Below are positions 27,956 through 37,968 of a stretch of DNA of 64,000 bases, in pieces (the stretch's first letter is position 1; each line of letters opens with the position of its first letter). Origin of the DNA: Spiroplasma kunkelii CR2-3x (lineage in GTDB: Bacteria; Bacillota_I; Bacilli_A; Mycoplasmatales; Mycoplasmataceae); NCBI RefSeq assembly GCF_001274875.1, contig NZ_CP010899.1, positions 1-64,000 of the forward strand. The letters are read 5' to 3'. The notes below the pieces were generated by a model. The model ran no database searches. It was given only the letters and a program-made list of their open reading frames with translations, and was not told the origin of the DNA. Position numbers and translations under genes: made by a program.

Positions 27956-30837
27956 TGCAAGTACCAAATATTAATAGTATTTTTAAAAACTTAAATGAAA
28001 GAATAATGGATAATAGTGTAAGATCTGATTTAACTAAATTAGATATTGATATTAAAAGTAATTATTTCTTTTTTCCATTTATTATTAAAACTGGTTTAGT
28101 AAATATTACAGATAAAGGTTTTCAACCTAATAATGGTGTTCCACAGAATTTTACACAAATGTCACAAATATTTACTGGGAAAGAAGGAATAATAGCACAA
28201 TGAAAAAATGCTATTAAAATTAGATCTCGTGCTATACCTGATATTTGAAATTATGATTTTTTTAAAAAAAATAAAGATTGATTTACTTATTCTATTAATG
28301 AATTTAAAAATAGTTTAACGGATAAAGTTAGTTATTTATATATTACTAGTACTGAAAAAATTTATTTATGAGATGCAACAAAACAAGTTTTTATTAATAA
28401 AGATAATCCTGATAATAATTATCCAGTTAATGATATTTGAGAAAAAATTAATAATGAAAATGGTTTTAATGTTTATGTTATAAATTTACAAAAAATTAAT
28501 AAAGCATTAGATAATTTTGCTATTAAAAGAAAATTTAAAGGTGATGCTTATAAATGTCATATTGTTAATATTAATGATACTGTTGAATTTTCTAAATTAG
28601 TTGGTGAAGAATATTTTGGTGAATATAATGCTTGATATCTTGATCGTACAATTACGATTGAAACTACCTATAATTTTCAACGAGAAGATTTTTTAAGGTT
28701 TTATTTAGTTCCTTTACAATCTGATAAAGAAGATGTTGATGATAATTTATTAATGTTTATTTCAAATGCTCAACCAAAATATAATGACTTAAATGAATTA
28801 GTATATTGAAATGTTACTTTTAGTTATGTTAAAGATTATATTAATACTACCGGACAAACTATTCAGCAATTTGTACAATTTTCAGCAGCAGGTGAAGGTT
28901 ATGTAATACCTAAAATAATATGAGATGATTTAGGTATTCCAAAAGATTATGAAATTAATGAAAAATTTACTGGTGATAATGGTATTAAAAGTATTCAATT
29001 AACATTATTAGGTAATAATGCTTTTTCAGCACCAGTTATTTTTGGTCGCCCTATTGAAAATTTAGGGAAATGAAATGAAAAAGTATATCCACAACGTAGA
29101 TTATTTATTGATGATTTAAAAATGCCAGTTGCTGATAGTCTAACAAAATCATCAAAACCATTAACTACTTATTTATTAACAAATGGAATACCTGCTATTA
29201 ATGGTCAGTATGATAACTGATTAAAAAGAAAACAAGGTCAAACAAACCAAGAAATTAAAAAGAATTATGAAGGTTATTTAAATACTAATAGAGATTTAAC
29301 AAAAGCAACTAATCTAAATAATTTAACTATTAAAGATGTTGCATTAAATTATAAAGGTAATGGTGTTATTAATCGTGATTATGATGTTAGAGCAAATGGT
29401 TATTTTAAATATAATTTTGATATTGGACATAATAAAATTAATCCAAGTAAAAATCGTGGGCAATTAAAAGATATGTTAAATTTATTTAGTGTTATGAATA
29501 ATCATATTATTAGTTTACCAATAGATGTAACAGAAAGTATTGCATGAACTCAAAGAGATATTCCAGTTGTTGGTAAATTTTTAAATGCAATAAGTTTGGG
29601 TATTCCGATTTATTGAAAAGAAATAAATAAAAATACTAATAATTTATATCCAAATATTAATAATGGAATACCTTTATTTATAGGAAAATCAAATTATACT
29701 TTTTATGATGAAAGTTATTGGCCTATTGTTGAAAGTGGTGGTACACAAGCAAAAAATCAAGGCAATATCCCGCTAGATGCTTTTAGATATAATACTCAAG
29801 ATGAGGTAAATGATATTATTGGTGCTAGTGCAAGTAATACAAGTTGAGCATTTACTTTAACTGATAAAATAACAGCATCGCTTTGATCTAAAAAAACAAA
29901 AAAAGAATTTGGTAAAAATTATAAAATTAGTAGTGTTGTGATCCCAGAAGCATTTAATAGTGAAGATAGTATTTATTTAATTAATGAAGAAACTGTATCA
30001 TTACCAACTATGGAAAGTAATAATATATTAACTGATATCATTGGTAGTGGTCGATATATAATTGATGCTATTGGGTTTTATAATTTAGGTAAAACAGCAG
30101 TTCGTATTTATATGTTTTCAGATGATATTGATATATATGACCCATATTCAATTATGAGTTATTTTGTTAGTTTACAAACAACATCTTTATATAATAATTC
30201 AGTTCGAGATTGATTAACTCTTTATTCACTTAGTTATTTAGATCAATATATAGATGATGATATAGTTCATGAATGACCAGTAAAATTACCAGACCCACCA
30301 CCAAGTATTAATTTCTATACAGTACAAATTAATTTAAGTAAAGCAAATACTGAATTAAATACTAACATTGATTATTCTAAACCTATTGAAAAAACATATT
30401 CACAAGATATAATATTATTTGATTTTGGTACATTTGGTGCTACTAATTGAAAACAAGTTCAAGATAATTATGATAGTTTTACAATTAGTACAAATTCTGG
30501 AAAAGTAAGAATATGAGCATATAAAGAATATATTAATGAACCATTAGGAGTAAATACTGAAATTAAAATTAAAGATATTAATAACTCTGGATTTACTGTT
30601 TTTGAATATTTAGAAGAAAAGGATTACCCTTGAATTGTAAGGTTATCAGGTTATTATTTTAAAACCAAAATTGTATTTTATAATGATGGTGTTAAATTAA
30701 AAATGCGAGTTTTATATGAATTGTTTGTTAAAAACATTAGTTATTGAGTTGGAAAACAACTTATTCAGACCAATATATTGGGTAATTTTAAAATTGAAAT
30801 TAACCCAATAGCAAATATTAAATTAAAAGAAAAATAG
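27955..30837 (+). CDS. Large virion structural protein, unknown (960 residues)
   Basis: Largest prophage gene, translationally coupled to portal. Asn/Ile/Tyr-rich, beta-strand-like throughout, with no coiled coil or enzyme motif recognised. A shorter, broken homologue sits at the same place after the portal in prophage 2 (45354-46343), sharing the N-terminal plan (FFPFIIKTG...GFQPNNG; AQWKNAIKI). Candidate for tail tube/hub or lower collar protein of a short-tailed phage. A strong terminator follows. Confidence 0.65.
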
Positions 30838-30857
30838 GAACTTATTCCTATTTTTTT
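30830..30857. terminator. Bidirectional terminator after the 960-residue gene
   Basis: 11-bp stem AAAAATAGGAA / TTCCTATTTTT, 4-base loop, T run; separates late genes from the convergent lipoprotein gene. Confidence 0.9.
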
Positions 30858-30859
30858 TA

Positions 30860-31372
30860 TTAAACATTAACTTTTATATTTCCTTCATTATCAATAATTA
30901 AATTAGGTTCTTGTATATCTAAATTTCAACGATAAACTTTAAAAAGTTTTCAAGTATTGTTATTATTGTTATTTCAAAAATGTTTATTACTACTACCCAT
31001 AAATGTTTTTAAAAGAATAAATAAACATCCCATTATATTTTTATTTAATACAAGTTCATATTCATTATAATTATCTAAAATTTTTAATTGTAAATCAGAA
31101 TGTTTAAAATTAACAATTCTTCAATTATCATTTTCATCACCACGCCATACTACATAATATCATTTATTATCATTCTCATTAAACGGCGTTTCTTGTGGTG
31201 CTATTCATTCTAAATTATCTTTAATTTCTTGGTTAGTAGTATTTATTTGGTTTTCTTGTTTTAGTTGTTGTAATTCATCCTCGCTATATTGTGGTTTATT
31301 ACAAGCAACTAAACTTGTTGTGCTTGTTCCCAATAATGTAATTGCACCAAATAAAGTTAATAATTTTTTCAT
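30860..31372 (-). CDS. Prophage lipoprotein A
   Basis: 170 residues. Signal peptide MKKLLTLFGAITLLGTS then lipobox LVAC, so the mature protein would be anchored on the outer face of the membrane. The rest is hydrophilic with WYYVVWRG and a shared C-terminal end YRWNLDIQEPNLIIDNEGNIKV. ATG 31372 follows GGAGG. A near-identical signal region and promoter occur in lipoprotein B at 31459-32022, so the two are a tandem duplication. Expressed opposite to the late genes; candidate lysogenic-conversion or superinfection-exclusion protein. Confidence 0.85.
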
Positions 31373-31383
31373 TGTAGAATTAT

Positions 31384-31415
31384 CCTCCCTTGTTGTCACT
31401 ATCATACCATATTAT
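31384..31415 (-). promoter_or_regulatory. Lipoprotein A promoter
   Basis: Minus strand reads ATGGTATGATAGTGACAAC with extended -10 TATGAT; the same sequence precedes lipoprotein B near 32034-32065. Confidence 0.5.
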
Positions 31416-31431
31416 TTTAATTTAATTAAAT

Positions 31432-31459
31432 AAAAAAGAGATAATTAAATCTCTTTTTT
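31432..31459. terminator. Terminator between lipoprotein genes
   Basis: 11-bp stem AAAAAAGAGAT / ATCTCTTTTTT. Confidence 0.85.
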
Positions 31460-32022
31460 TATCCTTCGTTAACTTTTATATTACCATCATTATCAATAAC
31501 TAAATTAGGTTCTTTTGTTTCTAAATTTCAACGATAAACTTCTTTAATATTTTTTTTATAAGTATAATCTGATGATATTCAATGATTAAAAATATAATCA
31601 TAACCATTGGGTTTAATACCTAAATATATTTTATTTTCTTTTAATTCTAAAGAAAGTGAATTACCAAAAATGTCGGTATCCAAAATTAAAGGACTAGAAT
31701 AATTATATTTAAACTTAATAATTCTTCATATTCCATATTCAACTCTTACATCTTCATCTGTTCCACCAATTTTAACACCACGCCATACTACATAAAAATA
31801 ATGATTATGATTATCAATAATATTAAATGGTTCTTCTTGTGGTGCTATTCATTCTAAGTTATCTTTAATATTTTTATCTGTTGTATCTATTTTCTTTTTT
31901 TGTTTTAGTTTTTTTAATTCATTTGGTGTATATTCTTGTTCTGTTTTATTACACCCAACTAAACTTGTTGCACTTGTTCCCAATAATGTAATTGCACCAA
32001 ATAAAGTTAATAATTTTTTCAT
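31459..32022 (-). CDS. Prophage lipoprotein B, paralogue of A
   Basis: 187 residues; signal peptide identical for the first 17 residues to lipoprotein A, lipobox LVGC. Central region differs (longer, FYVVWRGVKIGG), while the end YRWNLETKEPNLVIDNDGNIKV matches A. The stop lies in the terminator stem. Strong conservation of the signal/upstream region and C-terminal domain with a diverged middle suggests recombination or selection on the exposed part. Confidence 0.85.
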
Positions 32023-32082
32023 TGTAGAATTATCCTCCCTTGTTGTCACTATCATACCATATTATTTTAATTTAGTTAAATA

Positions 32083-32110
32083 AAAACAGAAAGTATTTAC
32101 TTTCTGTTTT
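32083..32110. terminator. Palindromic terminator
   Basis: 13-bp perfect stem AAAACAGAAAGTA / TACTTTCTGTTTT; on the minus strand it ends the small RNA candidate below. Confidence 0.85.
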
Positions 32111-32176
32111 CCTGCGTGCCTACTAACTTTTAAAAAGTTGCAGCGACTGTGTTTCCACAGTTTCTATCCCTAGGAC
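32083..32176 (-). ncRNA. Candidate prophage small RNA, about 95 nt
   Basis: Minus-strand promoter: TTGCAG (32210-32205), 16-base spacer, TATAAT (32188-32183). The transcript would carry a CUGUG-GAAA-CACAG hairpin (32060-offset region 32147-32160), an AACUUU/AAAGUU hairpin (32125-32139) and the 13-bp terminator. The GNRA loop exists only on this strand. No open frame with ribosome site. It is the only relatively GC-rich stretch in the module. Confidence 0.55.
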
Positions 32177-32182
32177 AATTTA

Positions 32183-32210
32183 ATTATATAATAAAAAATA
32201 ATATCTGCAA
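32183..32210 (-). promoter_or_regulatory. Promoter of the small RNA candidate
   Basis: TTGCAG-16-TATAAT on the minus strand. Confidence 0.6.
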
Positions 32211-32236
32211 CCATATTTTAATTTTTAATTTAATTC

Positions 32237-32271
32237 TTGATTATTTTTATCTTGATGCTAAGATGGTGATG
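32237..32271 (+). promoter_or_regulatory. Late promoter motif before membrane protein
   Basis: TTGATT (32237-32242), 16-base spacer, TAAGAT (32259-32264), GGTGATG (32265-32271). Confidence 0.65.
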
Positions 32272-32297
32272 TGAAAATTAAGAAAGGAAGATTAAAT

Positions 32298-32636
32298 ATG
32301 AGTTATGAGGTTTTAATTGGTATTGGAGCTGGGATTGCTTTTGTTGGAATTTTAGGTTATAAAGGTGTAGAACTTTTAATTAAAAAAATAATGAAAAATA
32401 AAGTTAAAGAATCTACAAATAAAGTGGTAGGACAAGAAACATTAGATGCTATTCATTTAGGTTTATTGCAAACTGCTAATACTTTAGGTCTTGGTAATAC
32501 AGAATGAGCACAAGTATTAGAAACAAATAAACCTATTAGTGAAGAAGAGTTTAATCATATTGTTAAATTACAAAGAGCCAAAAAATCAATTTCTAAAAAA
32601 GATATTAAATTATCAGATAAAACAATTAAAGTCTAA
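32298..32636 (+). CDS. Small single-span membrane protein, holin-like candidate
   Basis: 112 residues. One N-terminal membrane helix (about residues 4-22, LIGIGAGIAFVGILGY) followed by a Lys-rich cytoplasmic tail ending KKDIKLSDKTIKV. ATG 32298 is chosen for AAAGGAAG upstream. It forms its own unit between a GGTGATG promoter and a terminator. In a wall-less host a lysin is not needed, so a release or virion-membrane role is possible; holin is only a guess. Confidence 0.6.
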
Positions 32637-32650
32637 AAAAGACTTTTTTT
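32628..32650 (+). terminator. Intrinsic terminator
   Basis: AAAGTC / GACTTT stem with A-rich loop and T run, overlapping the stop codon. Confidence 0.8.
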
Positions 32651-32653
32651 GTT

Positions 32654-32666
32654 TATAATGGTGATG
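32654..32666 (+). promoter_or_regulatory. Late promoter motif before connector-like gene
   Basis: TATAAT immediately followed by GGTGATG, 14 bases before the start codon's ribosome site region (AGAGGTG). Confidence 0.7.
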
Positions 32667-32680
32667 CATAGAGGTGAATT

Positions 32681-33991
32681 ATGAATAAATTAGAAAGTTT
32701 TAAATTAATAACATTAGAAGAGTTTAAAAATTGAGAGGGTTTTGATAAATTAGTAGCACAATATGGTAAAAAACTTTATGATGATACTATTTCAAATTAT
32801 TTAATTGAAGGTATTACAAGAGCAAGTTTACAATTAGATAGTATTTGTGGTTATCGTTTAGAAACTGAGTTTCCTTTACTTGATCCTAATAGTGAAATTG
32901 ATAAAAAACGGATTAATTATGTAAAAATTGCTTGTTGTTTACAAACTCAATATTTAATAAGAACTGGGATTGAATATTCAACTGGTGGTGAAATTAGTAG
33001 TGATGGTATTACCAGTTATACATATCCTACTAATATGAAAATAGAATTTTCACCTGATATTATTAGTTTATTAGAAAAAGCAAAGTTTTATAAGTCTCAA
33101 ACATTAACTAAAATAAATCCAGATAATTATGGTTTTACAAATCAATATAATAATGGATTTGGGAAATCTGATACTAATCATAAAGATAGACCAATTATGT
33201 TAAGTGAAGCAGATGCTAAATATGTATGAAAAAAAAGTATGTTTACATCTAATACTTTATCAATTATTCCATGATCTAGTACTGAAAAAAGTGGAATATG
33301 ACAAATTGAAATATCACAACAATTATTAGAGAATTTTATTAATAATTATATAAAAAATATTTCCATTAAACTTGATAATAAAAGTATTGTATATAATTCT
33401 AATAATGCATTATCTGTTCCTTTTGATAATGATACGATTTATTATGAAAATAATGTTTGAAAAGCAAAAGAAAGTAAACCAGTAGAAGTTAATGTACCAT
33501 TATTTGTAGATGAAGATGATGGTAGTATAGGGTTATTAATATCAGATGATTTTGATATTGAAGAAAACAAGTTATCTTTGAGTAAAGTTTGGGAATTAAA
33601 ATTTACAGTTGAAGTTGTTCAAAAAATACTTGAGGGAATAGGTAAAAAAATTAGATGAGAATCAGTTCCAATACCATCATTTAAACCTGATAGTGCTAAT
33701 TTTATTGATATTCCTAATTTTTCAGAAAAATACCGTTATCAAGTTAGAATATCACCAACTAATCGGAGTACTGCCGAAGGTAACTTACGACTTGACCCAC
33801 CTTATTTTAAAGAACCAAAAGAAAATAAAACTTTATCAAAACGCCAAACAGTTGCTTTTATTGATGATATGGATAAAACCCACTATAGTATTGCCTTATA
33901 TAATACTACTGGCCGTATTTATTTAACTGATGGCAATACTGGTAGTAATGTAAAAATAAATAGTGTTCTTATTTTAAGACAAGAGGTGTAA
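32681..33991 (+). CDS. Head-tail connector-like / receptor-type structural protein
   Basis: 436 residues. The first 120 or so residues (SNYLIEGITRASLQLDSICG; IACCLQTQYLIRTG) have the all-helical plan of small head-tail adaptor proteins. The remainder is beta-rich with GRIYLTDGNTGSNVKIN near the C-terminus, as in a carbohydrate- or receptor-binding tail domain. This fusion reading is inferred from pattern, not from a match. AGAGGTG before ATG 32681. Confidence 0.5.
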
Positions 33992-33993
33992 AT

Positions 33994-34593
33994 ATGATAG
34001 ATAAAGAAAACATTATTATTAAAAATGAAAATGGTACTTATTGACAAAGATTAGGTTTTGAACAAAGAAATCCAAGTCAAAGTTTTAAAACTTGAAAAAA
34101 TCGTAAGTTTTTAAAATATGATAAATATCCATTTCATATTAAAAAAGCATATATTATGCGATATAATGCTTTATCAATTTTATATCATACTCCATTTTTA
34201 AGTTTATATGGATTATTTTTTACTAGCTTACATTTTAATTGAATTCAAAGTTTAGAACCAGTTAAAGAATTTATGTTTGGTCAACATGAAATAACTGATG
34301 GTGGGTTTTTTGGATATGCTGGGATTGTTATATCTTATCCAATATTACATGGTACTGCTTGATTAACAACTAAAATACCTAAAATACCAGCAATTAAATT
34401 ACCTATTGGTAAATGTTTAGAAAAAGTTTATAAAATTCCAAGTTATATCTTATATTTAATATTATTTGGTTGATTAATATTTCGTAAGTATTTAAAAAAA
34501 CATAATGTTAATATTTGTCATAATTGTAAACAAACAATAGAACAAGTAGCAAGTTGAAATCAATATTGTCTTAAAAAAAGATGAAATAAATAA
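33994..34593 (+). CDS. Polytopic membrane protein with Cys pair, unknown
   Basis: 199 residues with three or four hydrophobic segments (LYGLFFTSLHFNW; FFGYAGIVISYPIL; IPSYILYLILFGWLIF) and a C-terminal CHNCKQ...C cluster. The start is 3 bases after the preceding stop. Last gene of the late module. Its 3' third is also present, fused to the capsid remnant, at 47566-47783 in prophage 2. Confidence 0.7.
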
Positions 34594-34599
34594 CATTTA

Positions 34600-34627
34600 A
34601 AAAAATAACCCTAGTTGGTTATTTTTT
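34600..34627. terminator. Bidirectional terminator at late/early convergence
   Basis: AAAAAATAACC / GGTTATTTTTT, 6-base loop. A copy lies at 47790-47817 in prophage 2. Confidence 0.9.
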
Positions 34628-34828
34628 ATTTTGTAATATTAATTCTAATTTATTATCTTTACAAATAACTAAATTCTTTTCACCATATGTTTTAATTAAA
34701 TATTCTCAATCCCAAGTTAAATTTATATTAACATCTTCTACATCAATACCAGTTATATATTCACCAAGTCAGTTTTTACAAGGACGATTACCTTTTTCAG
34801 AACGATAACATAAAATAAATTTATTCAT
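34619..34828 (-). CDS. Small conserved prophage protein (69 residues)
   Basis: MNKFILCYRSEKGNRPCKNWLGE..., two Cys and several Trp; unknown. Overlaps the preceding gene by 8 bases and ends inside the convergence terminator. The prophage 2 copy (47809-48017) has a 1-base deletion and is out of frame. Confidence 0.6.
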
Positions 34829-34979
34829 TTTTATTATTTCCTTTATTGTGTTTTATATAAAAATTAATAATATGTTCTATTCGTTGTGAGTTGGTATATA
34901 ATTCAGGTAATTCATTTCAAACTTTTTCTTGTTTTTCATTTAAGTAAACATTAATATTACGAATTAATTTTCTTTTCAT
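34821..34979 (-). CDS. Ribbon-helix-helix-like small protein (52 residues)
   Basis: MKRKLIRNINVYLNEKQ followed by two helices (ELPELYTNSQRIEHIINFYIK) fits a MetJ/Arc-type DNA-binding fold, hence possible regulator. AAAGGAG precedes the ATG. An identical copy is at 48010-48168. Fold call is by pattern only. Confidence 0.6.
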
Positions 34980-34991
34980 AAATAATCTCCT

Positions 34992-35765
34992 TTAAAAAAA
35001 TAATGTAGTTTGGATGCTATTTAATCTTTGTTTTGCTAATTTATAATATTTTTTATTAATTTCTATACCAATTCAATGCCGACTTAATTGTTCACAAGCA
35101 ATAGCAGTTGTTCCACTTCCTAAAAAACAATCTAATACAGTATCGCCAACTTTACTATGTTTATTAATTTGTAATTTAATTAAATTAATATCTTTAACAG
35201 TAGGATGTTTAATTGTTCCTATAAATTGATTATTACTATTTGTTATTTGATAAACAGTCTGCATATCTTGATTTCAAACATTACTATAAGAAATTGGTTT
35301 ATTATAAATATATAAACATAATTCTTTATCTTTACGATATGCATTATTACTAGGTGCATCATTTGTTTTTTGATAAATTATTAATTCAAATTTTAAATTA
35401 TAATTTTCAATTTCAATTAAATATTCTTTTAATTGTTGTTTTGATAAATAAATTATAAAATTTGGTTTTTTAATAATTCGCATTCATTCTTTAAAATATG
35501 ATGGTATATCAAAACTATCAATAAATTCACCTTGTAAAAATTCAAGTTCTCTTTTCCGAATTTGATATTGAATATTAGAACAATTAGGATCTTGCATTTT
35601 TTTTAAATTATATTCAATATGCTTTTCTTTATTTTTTAATTTTTTAGCAATATCGGGGTAAAGGTAAGGTGGATCAGTTAATATTAAATCAATACTTTTA
35701 TTAGGTATTATTTTTAATATTTCTAAACTATCACCTAAATATAATTTACCTAAATTAGTTTTCAT
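34992..35765 (-). CDS. Orphan DNA methyltransferase (adenine-N6 or cytosine-N4)
   Basis: 257 residues. Catalytic motif IV DPPY (DLILTDPPYLYP near residue 35) comes before SAM motif I (VLDCFLGSGTTAIA near 215), the beta-class order. The N-terminus LGKLYLGDSLEIL is typical. Start ATG 35765 overlaps the resolvase end. No restriction partner is nearby, so it likely protects phage DNA or regulates. An almost identical copy is at 48181-48954. Target sequence unknown. Confidence 0.88.
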
Positions 35766-36208
35766 AATTAGCAATAATAATAGCATCACGAAGATGATTA
35801 CTTATTTTTTTCATTATTATAAAATCAACCTTTACGATATTCATAAGTTAATAAATTATCTTTTTCATAAATTGCTGTTATTTGTTGATATTTACTTAAA
35901 TTTTCCATATTTTTAACAACTGATTTAGTATAACGAGGTGATACTCATCAATTAATAGAATACAAAACACATAAAGAACCAAGCAATCTTAATAAATCAT
36001 CGCGGTCTTTTGAACCATTAGCATTTGTATATAAACAATCTTCAACATTAATAAATATCATTGTTTCTTTAATTTTATTATTAATAAACTTGTAGTGTTC
36101 TTTTCAATATTTATTAGTAAATTCATATTTTTTAATTAATTTATTATTTTCATATACAACAATACCTGTAGTACCAGTTCCTGATGGGTCAATACCTACT
36201 TTTATCAT
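35755..36208 (-). pseudogene. RuvC-like Holliday junction resolvase, frameshifted at an A7 tract
   Basis: The N-terminus MIKVGIDPSGTGTTGIV carries the first catalytic Asp; FINVEDC gives the Glu; the usual end NHLRDAIIIANYEN with the last Asp is present but in another frame. In the main frame translation ends at 35798 (136 residues) because seven As (minus strand, 35804-35810) replace the six in the prophage 2 copy (48944-49420), which is fully open. Could be a sequencing error, a phase-variable tract, or rescued by polymerase slippage. Start overlaps the ERF stop (TAATG). Confidence 0.75.
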
Positions 36209-36894
36209 TATCTTAAAAACCTTTCTTTAAATTTATTATAAAAATCTTCATTTTGTCTTCTAATTATAACTGGTGATAATTTTTCAACATTTAATTCTTC
36301 TTTTAATCAAGTTTTACCTCTTAAAATAATATCTTGCTTAATTGTTTTATTTGTAATAAAATCCTTAATATTATTGTAATGTTGATCACTCATTCAATTT
36401 GGATTTAAGTTACTAATAATTTCTTTATTAACTTCATTACTATTTTCTTTACTTATTTCAGTACTATCAGGGTCTAATTCATCAGTTGCTATTCCAAAAG
36501 TTTTACATAATCAATAACGAGCTCCATAAGTTAAAGCACTACCAACTGCTTTTGCCATATCATTATTTTGTGCTGATAAAGTAATTCCTAATTCAATTTT
36601 TTCATTTTCTTTATAAAGTGTTAATAAACCTTTTGAATAATAAGTTATTACTATTTTCTCACCATCTTTACTTTTAACAGTATTGTTAATAAATGTTGGT
36701 TCACCTATACTTTCTATTGTGTATGTTATCTTATGTTCTTTTAATTTTGGTTTTAAAACTTTATATAAATCACTTTCAGAAAAATAATTATATTTATTAA
36801 AATCATTTCGTGCATTTTTATTAACAAAAATGGTTATATCAGATTGTATTTCACCAATACTTTCAATTAATGTTTTTTTAGTTTCTTGTGGCAT
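36208..36894 (-). CDS. ERF-family single-strand annealing protein
   Basis: 228 residues. N-terminal helix and VLKPKLKEHKITYTIES; the ERF signature follows, GSALTYGARYWLCKTFGIATDELDPDS near residue 120. Promotes annealing during phage replication/recombination together with SSB and nuclease upstream. Replaced at the same locus in prophage 2 by RecT. Overlaps the nuclease gene by 17 bases. Confidence 0.85.
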
Positions 36895-37531
36895 TTTCTC
36901 ACTCCTCTTTTTCTTGTCATATTAAAATAGCATTTTTAATTTGTTCTAAATCTTGTTTAGTAATATTAACTTTTTCTTTAATTACTATTTTTAATTTTGG
37001 ATTAATAATTATCATTAATATTTTTTTACTATTTATACAAAAGTCTTTTTCTAATAAATAATAAAGTTTTAATTGTCAAATATAACGCTTAATATCAGTT
37101 TTTTCATTAGAACTAGTAATTTTTCAATCACATATTATATATTCATTATTTATTGTTATGCCAATAAAATCAGTTGTACCACACATTAAAGGATTATAAA
37201 GTGTTTTTTCAGTTTCATAATATTTAAAGTTAATATCTTTAAAAGTTTCTTGATATAGTTTTATAAAATTTTTAAATAATTCACGATGTGATTTTATATC
37301 ACAATCAATAAACTCAATTAATTCATTATCAAAATTATTTTTTATTCAATTATCAATCATATTATGTAAACATATTCCACGAGTTTGTGCTAATTTTAAA
37401 ATATTCTCATCAATTTGCGAATAATCTTTTGGTATTAAAATATTAACAATTTGACTAACACTTGGGATTAAAATGCTATATTTATGTAATTTATCATTAT
37501 AAATATATAAAGGTTTTAAATCTAATCTCAT
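36878..37531 (-). CDS. PD-(D/E)XK-type exonuclease (putative)
   Basis: 217 residues. Motifs seen: an N-terminal S-x-S-Q start, G-x-x-x-H (TRGICLHNMID) near residue 55, CGTTDFIG with Asp near 110 and CDWKIT near 123, matching the D...D/E-x-K core of RecB/Cas4-like phage nucleases. With ERF and SSB it forms a recombination cassette. Reading through TGA at the C-terminus gives the end EENATRN. Catalytic assignment is by motif only. Confidence 0.7.
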
Positions 37532-37968
37532 AAAATTGTATCATCCTGATTTTCAAATAATTCTTTTGTTTCTACTTCTTCTAAACGAATATTTCTTGGT
37601 ATTAATTGGGTTTGATCTGTTATGTTTGGTGTTATAGATTGTATATCATTATATGTATCATTATTTAAATTATTCTTAGTTTGTAAAAATTCATAACTAT
37701 AAACTCTTACCATTCAATGTATTTTATTATCTTTATCTTTAAAAGATTGTAAAATACCTTTAATTGCAATTTGACTACCTTTTTGACAATATTGTTGTAA
37801 TACACTTGCTTGTTTATTTCAAACTTGACAAGGAATAAAATCAGTTTCTTTTTTATTTGAGTGTGGTCTTGCCACTGCTAATTGAAAGATAGCATATTCT
37901 TTACCATTATTTGTTTTCTTAATTTCAATATCTTTTGTTGTTCTACCAATAGCAGTAAATTGATTCAT
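37522..37968 (-). CDS. ssb: Single-stranded DNA-binding protein
   Basis: 148 residues with an OB-fold SSB pattern: MNQFTAIGRTTKDIEIKKT, FIPCQVWNKQA, KGSQIAIKGILQS, then an acidic disordered tail ending DDTILWD. The tail lacks the classic DDIPF end, as in many phage SSBs. Overlaps both neighbours by a few bases, indicating tight coupling. Absent from prophage 2. Confidence 0.88.

Noticed and set aside
31205-32055. Longer lipoprotein starts beginning MIVTTREDNST
   Set aside because: GGAGG lies between that start and the internal ATG, which begins a standard signal peptide; the longer form would mask it.
32298-32636. Confident holin call
   Set aside because: Only one membrane helix and no lysin partner; a wall-less host removes the usual context.
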